Source: Akkermansiaceae bacterium (GTDB lineage: Bacteria > Verrucomicrobiota > Verrucomicrobiia > Verrucomicrobiales > Akkermansiaceae). Taken from it: 35,774 bases of DNA. Within the stretch, counting starts at the first letter, position 1; each line of letters opens with the position of its first letter. Below, piece after piece: positions 26,109 to 33,443 of the stretch. Under the pieces are notes generated by a model. It did no database searches, had not been told where the DNA came from, and worked only from the letters and a program-made list of their open reading frames with translations. The DNA lies in NCBI GenBank assembly GCA_028822935.1, contig JAPKCM010000042.1:1-35774 (forward strand), read 5' to 3'. A program made the translations under genes and the position numbers.

Positions 26109-27200
26109 CTAGGGAAACACCACGCACATCGCTTTTGGCACCGGGGTGGAATGACCGGTTGGAGTCATTTTTCCAGTCGCAGGGTCCACTTTGATCGAGG
26201 TCACCTGATTCGATCTCTGGCCGGACGCGAGAATGAAATCTCCCTCGGGACTGAGGGCAATATTTCGAACGATCCAAACCCCGGAAGAAACAGTCTGCAG
26301 ATGTTTCAAGGTTCCATTTTCTTGCACCGCGAGCGCTGAAACAGAATCTCGCTCAGGGCCTTTGAGATCGCGATTTCCAGTGTAAACAAACTTGCCGTCC
26401 TTCGAGACAAGAATCTCCGAGCAGCTCATCTTATTCTTTTCACTCCCTTTCTCAAAAACGCTCACGGTCTGGACCTCGGTCAAGGCTCCGGTTTTTGAAT
26501 TGCGCTTAAACACGGTCACCGAAAGCGTCAGCTCATTCAGGACATAGGCATGCTTCCCATCAAGCGAGAATTTCATGTGCCGGGGACCCGATCCAGGAGG
26601 GCTCACAGCTGCGCCCACCGGAGTCAGAGTTCCCTTGGCTGGATGCATCTTGTAGATCTTCACCCGGTCAATCCCGAGATCGGGCACGTAGGCGAATTTG
26701 TTCTCCGGTCCCGGCCAAGTGGCATGCACGCGAGGAAGGTTTTGTGGAGACGGACGAGGATCGATGACCTCGTGCTGGTGGAGAGATGCATTAGCTCCAA
26801 GCTTTCCACTTTCATCGATGGGAAATGAAACCAATTTACCGCCGCCGTAGTCAGCCCCCATGACCATCCGATTCGTCGCATCGATACTCACTTGACAGAG
26901 TCCTCCGCCTTGATAGGTCGAGCGATTGATCAACTCGACCCCATCCTTCGTGACCCTCCATGAAGCCACAGCACCCAGTTTCTCCACTTTCGCAGTCGAA
27001 ACGACGACCTTGCTGTCTGAACTCAAGGCTAAAAATCCTGCGTTCTGCTCCTCACCAACCAAACGGACCGGCGATAACTTCCCCGTTTCCCTGTCAAGAT
27101 CAGCGCGGTAGATCCCTTCGACACCAGTTCCAATGAGAATGGGGATCGATTCCGCGTGAACCATCGACCCCAGGACGAGAGCAATCAGAACTTTATTCAT
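26109..27200 (-). CDS. secreted lactonase-fold beta-propeller protein (6-phosphogluconolactonase-like)
   Basis: I start the gene at the ATG at 27200, which opens a signal peptide (MNKVLIALVLGSMVHA). The frame is open further upstream but adds a basic, non-signal stretch. The mature part is a seven-bladed propeller of the lactonase family (COG2706 type): IYRADLDRETGKLSPV, FLALSSDSKVVV, GPGSGPRHMKFSLDGKHAYV, VSKDGKFVYTGNR, NIALSPEGDFI. Cytosolic members hydrolyse 6-phosphogluconolactone. An exported copy probably does something else, such as acting on sugar lactones, so the Pgl name would be an over-claim. About 363 residues, a normal length. Confidence 0.82.
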   Translation of the reverse strand: MNKVLIALVLGSMVHAESIPILIGTGVEGIYRADLDRETGKLSPVRLVGEEQNAGFLALSSDSKVVVSTAKVEKLGAVASWRVTKDGVELINRSTYQGGGLCQVSIDATNRMVMGADYGGGKLVSFPIDESGKLGANASLHQHEVIDPRPSPQNLPRVHATWPGPENKFAYVPDLGIDRVKIYKMHPAKGTLTPVGAAVSPPGSGPRHMKFSLDGKHAYVLNELTLSVTVFKRNSKTGALTEVQTVSVFEKGSEKNKMSCSEILVSKDGKFVYTGNRDLKGPERDSVSALAVQENGTLKHLQTVSSGVWIVRNIALSPEGDFILASGQRSNQVTSIKVDPATGKMTPTGHSTPVPKAMCVVFP

Positions 27201-27289
27201 GCCATACATTAGCGCGACTCGCGATCCAGCCAACTTTAAAGTTCGCACGATCCTTGCACGTCTTATGAGTTTCTCCAATATCCCGCAAA

Positions 27290-27497
27290 ATGTCCGGCAC
27301 GATCAAAAACGCCAACTACTTTACCCAAGGCTTTCGAGAACTCGATGAGACACTCGCGGAAACCACTTCCATATTGGCCAAATCTCGCCCCCTCGATCCC
27401 GAGCTCCGCGCTCTCGTCCCTTGGGAGGGAGACGACGCCTATCCCCGCCTGCGATTCTCCACCTGGATCGGAAGAGATAGCGACGGGCACCCGTTCG
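27290..27497 (+). pseudogene. internal fragment of a phosphoenolpyruvate carboxylase-like gene
   Basis: About 70 codons read like part of PEP carboxylase. The end, PRLRFSTWIGRDSDGHPF, matches the family motif RFGSWIGGDRDGNPF, preceded by a helical stretch (LDETLAETTSILAKSRPLD). After GHPF the similarity stops and the frame runs on about 30 codons of low-complexity sequence to a stop. PEP carboxylase has 850-950 residues, so over 90% is missing. It starts with an ATG, probably by chance or as an N-terminal deletion endpoint. Expression cannot be excluded, but enzymatic function can. Confidence 0.5.
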
Positions 27498-27519
27498 GTC
27501 GGCTTCAGCTCCCATCAGA

Positions 27520-27606
27520 CTTCTCCCGTCGACGACTGCCGCTCCGTCCCGGTTCCCGGCGACGAAATAGCTTCCGTCCGGACTAAAGGACAAGCCAACG
27601 CCCCCC
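27520..27606 (-). pseudogene. WD40-like repeat fragment
   Basis: On the minus strand, just after the nadK stop and in a different frame, about 28 codons read GVGLSFSPDGSYFVAGNRDG followed by AAVVDGRS, a recognisable WD40-type blade. There is no gene around it. It faces the PEP-carboxylase-like fragment across about 20 bp, so the region looks like a scar where two gene ends met. Confidence 0.45.
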
Positions 27607-28443
27607 CTACCACTTTAACTTCCTCCTCAGCGTGTCGTAAAACGAGTGCCCCGGAAGTCGCACCAAGTTCAGGCAATGCGGATGCTTTGTCACCCGCACC
27701 ATGCTGCCCTTATCGATTCGTAAAATATCACGACCATCGGCCGAAAAGAGAATCGGTTCGTCGGTCCGACCCGTTGGGGTCAGCTCAATCACCGAATCGT
27801 CGCTGAGGACCAGAGAGCGGTTGCTCATACTATGAGGGCAGATCGGCGTGATCACAAACACCCCCGAGCGAGGCCCAATCAGAGGCCCTCCTGCCGCAAG
27901 CGAATATGCGGTCGATCCGGTCGGTGTCGCCACCAGGAGACCATCGGCGTTGTATTCGTTTAAAAGATCCCCATCGACCCGCGCTTCGAGCGACACCAAC
28001 CGCCCCGTCTCACCACGCATCAAGACCGCTTCATTGAGCGCGATGAATTCGTGGGACTTTCCGCCCTCTTCCGTCATCTCCACCCTGAGCATCGCCCGCT
28101 CGACGATCTCCTGTTTTCCAACCGCGATCACCTTGCTCAGTTGATCGATTTCCTCATCGGTGCATGCCGTAAGAAATCCAAGAGTGCCAATATTGACTCC
28201 GGCAATAGGAATCGCAGTCGGTCCAATTCTGTGAAGAGTCTGAAGTAATGTTCCATCTCCACCAAGGGAGATAACCATGTCCGCATCCTTCCAAAATTTC
28301 TTAATCCCTTTCTCCCCCAGAAGCTCCGCTGTCTCGAATTCGAGCACGACCTCAATATCTCGCGCGACCAGACTTTGGCGAACGCGCGAAACGGCAACCG
28401 GGGCGTCAGGCTTCTTAGGATGTGCAACGATGGCAACTCTCAC
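27607..28443 (-). CDS. nadK: NAD kinase
   Basis: NAD kinase phosphorylates NAD to NADP using ATP or polyphosphate, in the cytosol. The signature GGDGTLLQTLHRI is present, followed by GVNIGTLGFLTAC, the LNEAVL segment, the catalytic-region motif NADGLLVATPTGSTAYSLAAGGPL, and ITPICPHSMSNRSLVL. I prefer the GTG start at 28443 (MRVAIVAHPKK), which fits family N-termini. A TTG two codons further upstream is the alternative. About 278 residues, near the usual 270-300. It is divergent from the MoeB-rhodanese gene, 79 bp between starts. Confidence 0.94.
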   Translation of the reverse strand: MRVAIVAHPKKPDAPVAVSRVRQSLVARDIEVVLEFETAELLGEKGIKKFWKDADMVISLGGDGTLLQTLHRIGPTAIPIAGVNIGTLGFLTACTDEEIDQLSKVIAVGKQEIVERAMLRVEMTEEGGKSHEFIALNEAVLMRGETGRLVSLEARVDGDLLNEYNADGLLVATPTGSTAYSLAAGGPLIGPRSGVFVITPICPHSMSNRSLVLSDDSVIELTPTGRTDEPILFSADGRDILRIDKGSMVRVTKHPHCLNLVRLPGHSFYDTLRRKLKW

Positions 28444-28522
28444 CCCCAATCTCTACCACTTCAATCAGCTCTCGGCAAGCGAGCCGATTGACACTCACCT
28501 CACCAGAGCGCAAACTCCTGCC

Positions 28523-29635
28523 ATGCCGATGACGTCGGAAGAACAAGTTCGCTATTCCCGCCAAACCCTTCTTCAGGAATTCGGAGAGGAAGGGCAGGAG
28601 CGACTCAAAAACTCTGCGGTCCTCTGCATCGGAACTGGAGGGCTCGGCTCCCCCTCTCTCATGTATCTCGCGGCAGCGGGTGTCGGGAAAATAGGCCTCA
28701 TCGATCCCGATGTCGTCGACCTCTCGAATCTCCATCGCCAAATCCTGCATGATAGCGACCGGGTGGGAACACCCAAACTAGAGAGCGCCCGTTCCCGCGT
28801 CGCCGCGATCAACCCTCATGTCGAAATAATCGAGCACCCCGGCTACTTCAACGCCCATAACTGTCTCGCTATCGTCAAGGACTACGACCTCATCCTCGAC
28901 GGATCCGATAATTTCCCCACGCGCTTCTGCGCAAATGACGCGGCCTTTTTCCTCAAAAAACCCGTCATCCATGGCGCGATCTTCCAGTTCGAGGGCCAAG
29001 CAACCGTCTTCGCCCCCCATCTGGGGGGCCCCTGCTATCGTTGTCTCCTTCCAGAACCTCCGCCAGAAGGAGCCGTGCCCACATGAGGAGAAGCAGGTGT
29101 CCTGGGCGTGCTCCCGGGAATCATCGGTTCGCTGCAAGCGATGGAAGCAATCAAACTCCTCGCAGGTTTGGGCTCACCTCCTCTCGGAAGACTCGTCCAT
29201 TATCGAGCGCTCGATACCAGCTTCCGCGAAATCAAAATTAAACCCGACCCTTCCTGCCCCCTCTGCGGATCCTCTCCCACGATCACCGCTCCCGTGGCTT
29301 ACCCTGAAAAATCCTGCGATATGAACAACGGCGGCCTTCCCGAAATCTCCACCCAAGACCTTAAAAACATTCTAGACTCCGGATTCGACGGCATCCTCCT
29401 CGATGTCCGCGAACAAGATGAATTCTTCATGGCCCACATTGATGGCTGCCAGCTCCTTCCCCTCAGCGGCTGGCCGGAGGCCGCGAGCAATCTCCCGAAA
29501 GACGAAACCTACTACGTTCTCTGCGCCGCCGGGATGCGGAGCGCCCGCGCCGGAATGTGGATGCTCGATAATGGCTTCGAAAAAGTCACCAACGTCGCCG
29601 GCGGAATGAAAAGCTGGCAACAAGAGAACCCCTAA
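28523..29635 (+). CDS. MoeB/ThiF-type adenylyltransferase fused to rhodanese, probable selenoprotein (in-frame UGA at residue 188)
   Basis: Read through the TGA at 29084-29086, this is a 370-residue MoeB/ThiF-rhodanese fusion like MOCS3/Uba4 and MoeZ. It activates the C-terminus of a sulfur-carrier protein with ATP for sulfur transfer (molybdopterin, thiamine, cysteine or tRNA thiolation; which one is not shown). Seen in order: GTGGLGSPSLMYLAAAG for ATP binding, DVVDLSNLHRQ, DGSDNFPTRF, zinc pair CYRC, then GAVPT-UGA-GEAGVLGVLPG, IIGSLQAMEAIKLL, zinc pair CPLC, and a rhodanese domain from about 272 with active Cys334 (VLCAAGMRSARA). The UGA replaces the conserved Cys (MoeB Cys187, MOCS3 Cys239, ThiF Cys184). 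ATG 28529 is an alternative start. Gene callers would split it in two. Confidence 0.9.
29084..29119 (+). promoter_or_regulatory. UGA codon plus bacterial SECIS-like hairpin (MoeB-rhodanese gene)
   Basis: Thirteen bases after the TGA, TCCTGGG (29100-29106) pairs with CCCGGGA (29113-29119), with one G-T wobble, around the loop CGTGCT. The loop begins 20 bases after the UGA and its second base is G. These values fit the bacterial SECIS description (16-37 bases to the loop, G among its first two bases). Confidence 0.7.
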
Positions 29636-29978
29636 GCAAACGAGCCCCTCATCCTTAGGATAATCTCCCCAAGAAAAGCCCATTACATCGTCTCCGCACC
29701 TCTGAAATTTTTCCCGCAATTTCGCCTTGTTGGCCCAAAACCTAACATCAATATTGAGCTGTCGCGAAATGCCGAAGGGATCACAGGCGAGCAGGCAAGT
29801 CCATTTCCTTCTGGACGAAACAAAGCCAGAAAGTTGCGATACCTGCTCTCCGCGAATGGGCTCCTGAAGACCTAGAAATAATCCCCCTCCTGCCTGATGG
29901 CGCAGAGCTTACTCTGGCTGAATGGAACGGGGAAAAGGGCGTATCGTAATATTACCTTTGTTGAGAGAGCTTGCCCCA
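29636..29978 (+). other. intergenic region with a possible coding relic
   Basis: No complete gene is seen. One plus-strand frame ending at the TAA at 29948-29950 reads VAIPALREWAPEDLEIIPLL then PDGAELTLAEWNGEKGVS. This looks protein-like, as if the C-terminus of a lost gene, but has no start and no family I recognise. The right end lies beside the rplQ terminator. Confidence 0.3.
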
Positions 29979-30016
29979 ACAAAAACGACCGCCCCCTTTT
30001 CGGAGACGGTCGTTGA
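29979..30016 (-). terminator. intrinsic terminator after rplQ
   Basis: On the minus strand AACGACCG (30014-30007) pairs with CGGTCGTT (29991-29984) and is followed directly by a T run. It lies about 25 bp after the rplQ stop and ends the rpoA-rplQ unit. Confidence 0.85.
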
Positions 30017-30038
30017 AATAATATTGCTTCGCTACGAT

Positions 30039-30443
30039 TTACTCGGCAGCAGCTTCTTCAGCCAGCTCATCGTCTGGCGCAAGATTCTCAAGATCAACCC
30101 ACTCAATGTAGGCCATCTCGGCAGCATCGGAAATGCGTGGTCCAAGCTTGGTGATGCGGATGTATCCACCAGGGCGATCCCCGATAGCTGGTGCAACCAC
30201 GTCGAACAAACGCTTCACGGAATCCTTCTGACGAAGGACACGGAAGGCCATACGGCGGGAATGCACGTTGTCCTTCTTACCCAAGGTTACCAACTTCTCC
30301 ACCACAGGGCGGATTGCTTTGGCTTTACCAAGGGTCGTGCGGATACGTCCATGTGCAATCATGGCGCAAGCCTGATTGGAGATCAGCGAGCGGCGGTGCC
30401 CGTCGCTGCGCTTAAGTCTTACTGTTTTACGGCGATGTCTCAT
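30039..30443 (-). CDS. rplQ: 50S ribosomal protein L17 (bL17)
   Basis: bL17 is part of the large ribosomal subunit near the exit-tunnel side. The 134-residue sequence starts MRHRRKTVRLKRSDGHRRSL and contains the L17 core ACAMIAHGRIRTTLGKAKAIRP and RPGGYIRITKLGPRISDAAEMAYIEWV, followed by an acidic tail (DDELAEEAAAE) longer than the E. coli end. It lies 28 bp after rpoA on the same strand, the near-universal rpoA-rplQ order, and is followed by a strong terminator. There is no clear Shine-Dalgarno sequence. Confidence 0.97.
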   Translation of the reverse strand: MRHRRKTVRLKRSDGHRRSLISNQACAMIAHGRIRTTLGKAKAIRPVVEKLVTLGKKDNVHSRRMAFRVLRQKDSVKRLFDVVAPAIGDRPGGYIRITKLGPRISDAAEMAYIEWVDLENLAPDDELAEEAAAE

Positions 30444-30471
30444 CGGTCTGAATTTCTAACGGTAGGGTGTT

Positions 30472-31593
30472 TTACTGGTCGAGGTTCTGAGCGATCAAAT
30501 CGGCCAGTCCTACAGGGGCTTCTTCTTCAGCGCCGAGACGTGGGGCCATTGGGGCACCCAAGTTCACACCAGAGAGGAGAGATGGATCGAGGTTCATACC
30601 AAGGCCAAGTCCAAGCTCATGAAGCTTGTCCTTAATCTCGTTGAGCGACTTCTTACCGAAGTTACGATACTTGAGCATTTCTGCCTCGGTCTTCAGCGCA
30701 AGCTGACCGACAGAGGTGATATTTGCGTTGTTGAGGCAGTTGGCAGCACGAACGGAAAGCTCGATCTCGTTGACGCTCATGTTGAGGAGCTTCTTGAGAG
30801 CGGCATTCTCTTCGGACTGCTCGGCTGGTGCTTCTTCGAACTCCACCGCGTTGTCGTCGTAGTTGACGAACACGTCGAGGTGATGACGAAGGATGGCCGA
30901 AGCCTGAAGGAGTGCATCGTGTGGCTCCACGCGACCGTCGGTCCAGATATCGATGTCGAGCTTGTCGAAGTCGGTAATCTGTCCCACGCGGGTGGCTCCC
31001 ACGGAATACTTCACGCGGGAAACAGGGGAGAAAATGGAGTCAATCGCGATCACCCCGATGGGCGCACCGTCGCGCTTGTTCTCTTCACCGGTGTGGAAAC
31101 CACGACCGACTTGAATTTCGAACTCAGCGTCGAACTTGATCTTCTTATCGAGAGTGCAGATGACGAGGTCCTTATTGACTACTTCATACATATTGTCCTC
31201 TTGGATGTCTCCAGCGGTCACTTCCCCTGCTTGGTTCGCAGAAAGTGTAAGGACGCGCGGCTCCTTACCGTGGGCAATGAATTTGACTTTCTTGAGGTTC
31301 AACACGATGTCGGTGACATCTTCAACAACTCCAGGGAGAGTAGCGAATTCGTGCTGCACTCCGGCAATACGCACGGAAGTGATTGCAGCCCCTTCCAAAG
31401 AGGAAAGAAGGACGCGCCGGAGAGAGTTACCAATCGTGTGGCCGTAACCGGGTTCGAAGGGCTCAGCAGTGAAGCGAGCGTAGGTTTCGGTTGCTGTATC
31501 CTCGTCCTTTACAAGACGATTCGGGAGCTCGAAGCGGTTAAGCTTCACGGCATCGGTAGTTTCTGGCTGGGTTTCAGCGGTTTCTTCTGACAT
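30472..31593 (-). CDS. rpoA: RNA polymerase alpha subunit
   Basis: Alpha dimerises to nucleate RNA polymerase assembly, and its C-terminal domain contacts UP elements and activators. The N-terminal domain shows ETYARFTAEPFEPGYGHTIG, NSLRRVLLSSLEGAAITSVRI and EVQVGRG-like EIQVGRGFHTGEEN. The C-terminal domain is intact (ELSVRAANCLNNANITSVGQ, RNFGKKSLNEIKDKLHELG). Its 373 residues exceed the usual 330 because of an N-terminal extension (EETAETQPETTDAVK) and a C-terminal tail. It is the first gene of its unit here: upstream lies a divergent small gene rather than the S13-S11-S4 cluster usual in many bacteria. Confidence 0.97.
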   Translation of the reverse strand: MSEETAETQPETTDAVKLNRFELPNRLVKDEDTATETYARFTAEPFEPGYGHTIGNSLRRVLLSSLEGAAITSVRIAGVQHEFATLPGVVEDVTDIVLNLKKVKFIAHGKEPRVLTLSANQAGEVTAGDIQEDNMYEVVNKDLVICTLDKKIKFDAEFEIQVGRGFHTGEENKRDGAPIGVIAIDSIFSPVSRVKYSVGATRVGQITDFDKLDIDIWTDGRVEPHDALLQASAILRHHLDVFVNYDDNAVEFEEAPAEQSEENAALKKLLNMSVNEIELSVRAANCLNNANITSVGQLALKTEAEMLKYRNFGKKSLNEIKDKLHELGLGLGMNLDPSLLSGVNLGAPMAPRLGAEEEAPVGLADLIAQNLDQ

Positions 31594-31752
31594 TTCTGTA
31601 GTAGTAGAGCCGGGTTACCCTCTGGCGAGGTCGGATGCTTTTGAAACATCCTTCAGAGGACCAACGGCGGGTTGCAATTTCTCGCGGGGCGGGAAAGAAC
31701 CAGCTTTAGACCGGCAGTGCAATGCTTTTCTCCCTAGAACTTCGGAAGAAAT

Positions 31753-31787
31753 TTGAGATTTCATGACGAAATTAGATGAAATCTCAA
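31753..31787. promoter_or_regulatory. perfect 12-bp inverted repeat in the rpoA / AP2-like divergent region
   Basis: TTGAGATTTCAT (31753-31764) and ATGAAATCTCAA (31776-31787) are exact reverse complements separated by 11 bases. There is no T run, so it is not a terminator. It lies 160 bp before rpoA and 40 bp before the small plus-strand gene. It looks like an operator for a dimeric regulator; the binder is unknown. Confidence 0.55.
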
Positions 31788-31827
31788 TAATCTGGCATAA
31801 GGGTAACATGTTATTCGTTAGATCAAC

Positions 31828-32088
31828 ATGAAGTCGCGCAAGAACCTCACCCGTTTCACCTACGAAGCTGCTGCCTTTGAAGGCTGGCGTCTCTGCTTGA
31901 GCAGAGCCGGGACCACCTTTACCAAATACTATTCTGATAAGGTCTATGGAGGGCCAGGGAAGTCGCTCAAGGAGGCAGAACAAGCCAAAAACCTCCTAAT
32001 AAAACTAGTGGATAATTCCCGTCGAATAAATGGAAAATTGAGTAAATCAACCATTTTAAAAGGACAAAAGCTCCTCAAGGACTGCTAA
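31828..32088 (+). CDS. small basic protein with AP2-like DNA-binding fold
   Basis: This 86-residue, Lys/Arg-rich protein contains FEGWRLCLSRAGTTFTKYYS followed by DKVYGGPGKSLKEAEQAKNLL. The pattern of a Trp-bearing strand, a basic strand, a Tyr/Phe strand, then Gly-Gly and a helix starting S-x-x-x-A resembles AP2-domain proteins found in bacteria, some as the N-termini of integrases and some stand-alone. A DNA-binding role is inferred, not shown. It starts 40 bp after the 12-bp inverted repeat, an obvious candidate site. An overlapping minus-strand frame (31983-31615) has less protein-like sequence. Confidence 0.5.
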   Translation: MKSRKNLTRFTYEAAAFEGWRLCLSRAGTTFTKYYSDKVYGGPGKSLKEAEQAKNLLIKLVDNSRRINGKLSKSTILKGQKLLKDC

Positions 32089-32103
32089 GCCTAAGCGTTC
32101 CAG

Positions 32104-32427
32104 ATGTCCAAAAACTATTCCCGGGCCATTCATGGGTTCCGACGTGGTCTCCGCCTCACCGATAACCGCTGAGCCGACTGTGCGCCGAACTTGGGATCGC
32201 TTTTCATTATTTCAAAGACGCTGCACTCCACGGTCCCGATGAAGTTCTGAAGAGCGACGGCTCCCCCTATCGCGTTTATACCCCCTATTCAAAACCGTGG
32301 CTCTCCTTGCCCCCCGGAAAACGGTCAACCGATTGCTCTCGGTTACGTCGCACCAATTGTCGATCACTTCCATGAACGACTACTAACGCTGGCTCGCTTT
32401 AAAAAGCACCGGGAGGGCCAGCGCTAG
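32104..32427 (+). pseudogene. phr: deoxyribodipyrimidine photolyase relic (three fragments)
   Basis: Three pieces of a DNA photolyase lie in the right order in 324 bp. Piece 1 (32104-32172) is the N-terminus: [14 protein letters not shown], compare WFRrDLRLtDN. Piece 2 (32172-about 32300), in another frame, is from about residue 100: [20 protein letters not shown] and [13 protein letters not shown]. Piece 3 (about 32305-32427), back in the first frame, is the C-terminus: [20 protein letters not shown] and a TAG stop. Photolyases have 450-500 residues and bind FAD with the middle that is missing here. Two large internal deletions explain it. The end overlaps the convergent pseudo-HtrA stop, and contains a 7-bp inverted repeat (32387-32393, 32417-32423). 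Confidence 0.8.
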
Positions 32428-33443
32428 TTCTTCCCATTCGCCTCGGCCTCTTCCATCATCTTGGGAAGAACCTCCAGGAGATTCTCGACCGGAACAGCAT
32501 ATACCTCAACACGATTTACGGCGGCGATATTGAGACCGACGCATTCGCCGTCAAAAGTCAAAAGTGGCCCTCCCACACTGCGACGGGTCAGCTGGGTTTC
32601 ATGCTGGATCACCATCGGAAATCCAGTGCGACGACGAGAAATGTGATTATCGCCTCCACTCATCTGATCGTTCCTGCTTTTCGAGCCCCCGTAGAGTTTG
32701 TAGCGAGAGGTAAGTTCGACATCGAGAGTGAGCGTTTCCTTATCTCGCTTAACAACGAGCTCGATGGAATCCTCTGCTGTCTTCTCTTTGATGAGTTCGA
32801 CAAAATCTTCCCTTTTCTTGGGATCTTGATCGTCGACTTTGATAATCAAGTCCCCTTTCTGAAGCTTCGCTTTCTCCGCTCCCGATCCTTCGGTGATCGA
32901 CGTAATGACGATCCCCTCGTCGGTGTCCTTCAACCCCACCCCCAGCACCATCTGGGTTCCTCCGGAAATCGCGCGCTTGTTCGCACTGATGATTCCAGGA
33001 CGCGGTCGACGATACCTTCTTTCCGTCGCACCATTTGATACCACCCAAGTCCCGTGGGCCAAATCACTGGACGGAGCCCAAACAACCGGAGTGAGCTCCG
33101 TGGCTTCCACCTTAACAAGAGCAAGGTCCCAGACAGCATCAATCGCGACAACTTTGAGCTCGCGATACCGTTCCTCATCAATGCGGACATGAAACTCCTC
33201 CACAAGCTCCAGCTCACTCGCTTTCGTTAGAACGTAGCCACTCGGGCTGACCACCGTCCCATAGATAAAGGGCTTCCGGTCCGAGTCATTGTAGAAAACC
33301 GCACTTCCGCTCTGCAGCGACAACTGCACAGGACTAAGCGCATCCTGAACAAGTTTGTTGTTTTTCCGCTGCTCGGAAGGAAGTGAGTTCGCCAAAATTG
33401 GCGATCCCAAAAGGGCGGACAGGAAAAAAATGGTGACTCTCAT
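32424..33443 (-). CDS. inactive HtrA-like protein with PDZ domain nested in the protease fold
   Basis: This 339-residue exported protein (signal MRVTIFFLSALLGSPILA) has an HtrA-type trypsin fold with a degraded active site. The His motif TAAHV is replaced by LTKASEL (residues 72-78). The Asp region WDLALVKV (Asp106) is kept. The Ser motif GNSGGPL is RSVGGPL (residues 288-294), putting Val at the nucleophile. A PDZ domain (about 165-245, LGVGLKDTDEGIVI, LQKGDLIIKVDD) lies between the GIISA strand and the Ser loop, not at the C-terminus. A role as a binding partner or regulator is inferred. Its start overlaps the stop of the active HtrA gene by 4 bp (ATGA), so the two are translationally coupled. 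Confidence 0.82.
   Translation of the reverse strand: MRVTIFFLSALLGSPILANSLPSEQRKNNKLVQDALSPVQLSLQSGSAVFYNDSDRKPFIYGTVVSPSGYVLTKASELELVEEFHVRIDEERYRELKVVAIDAVWDLALVKVEATELTPVVWAPSSDLAHGTWVVSNGATERRYRRPRPGIISANKRAISGGTQMVLGVGLKDTDEGIVITSITEGSGAEKAKLQKGDLIIKVDDQDPKKREDFVELIKEKTAEDSIELVVKRDKETLTLDVELTSRYKLYGGSKSRNDQMSGGDNHISRRRTGFPMVIQHETQLTRRSVGGPLLTFDGECVGLNIAAVNRVEVYAVPVENLLEVLPKMMEEAEANGKN

Noticed and set aside
29922-30635. A 237-codon plus-strand frame opposite rplQ
   Set aside because: It is antisense to rplQ and the rpoA end and crosses the rplQ terminator.
30619-31590. A 323-codon plus-strand frame opposite rpoA
   Set aside because: It is the antisense shadow of a certain gene, with no recognisable domain.
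31615-31983. A 122-codon minus-strand ORF before rpoA
   Set aside because: It overlaps the more protein-like AP2-type gene and runs through the 12-bp inverted repeat. Its sequence looks like chance coding.
32104-32200. The TGA at 32170-32172 in the photolyase relic as Sec
   Set aside because: The frame changes right after it and about 75 expected residues are missing, so it is a deletion junction.
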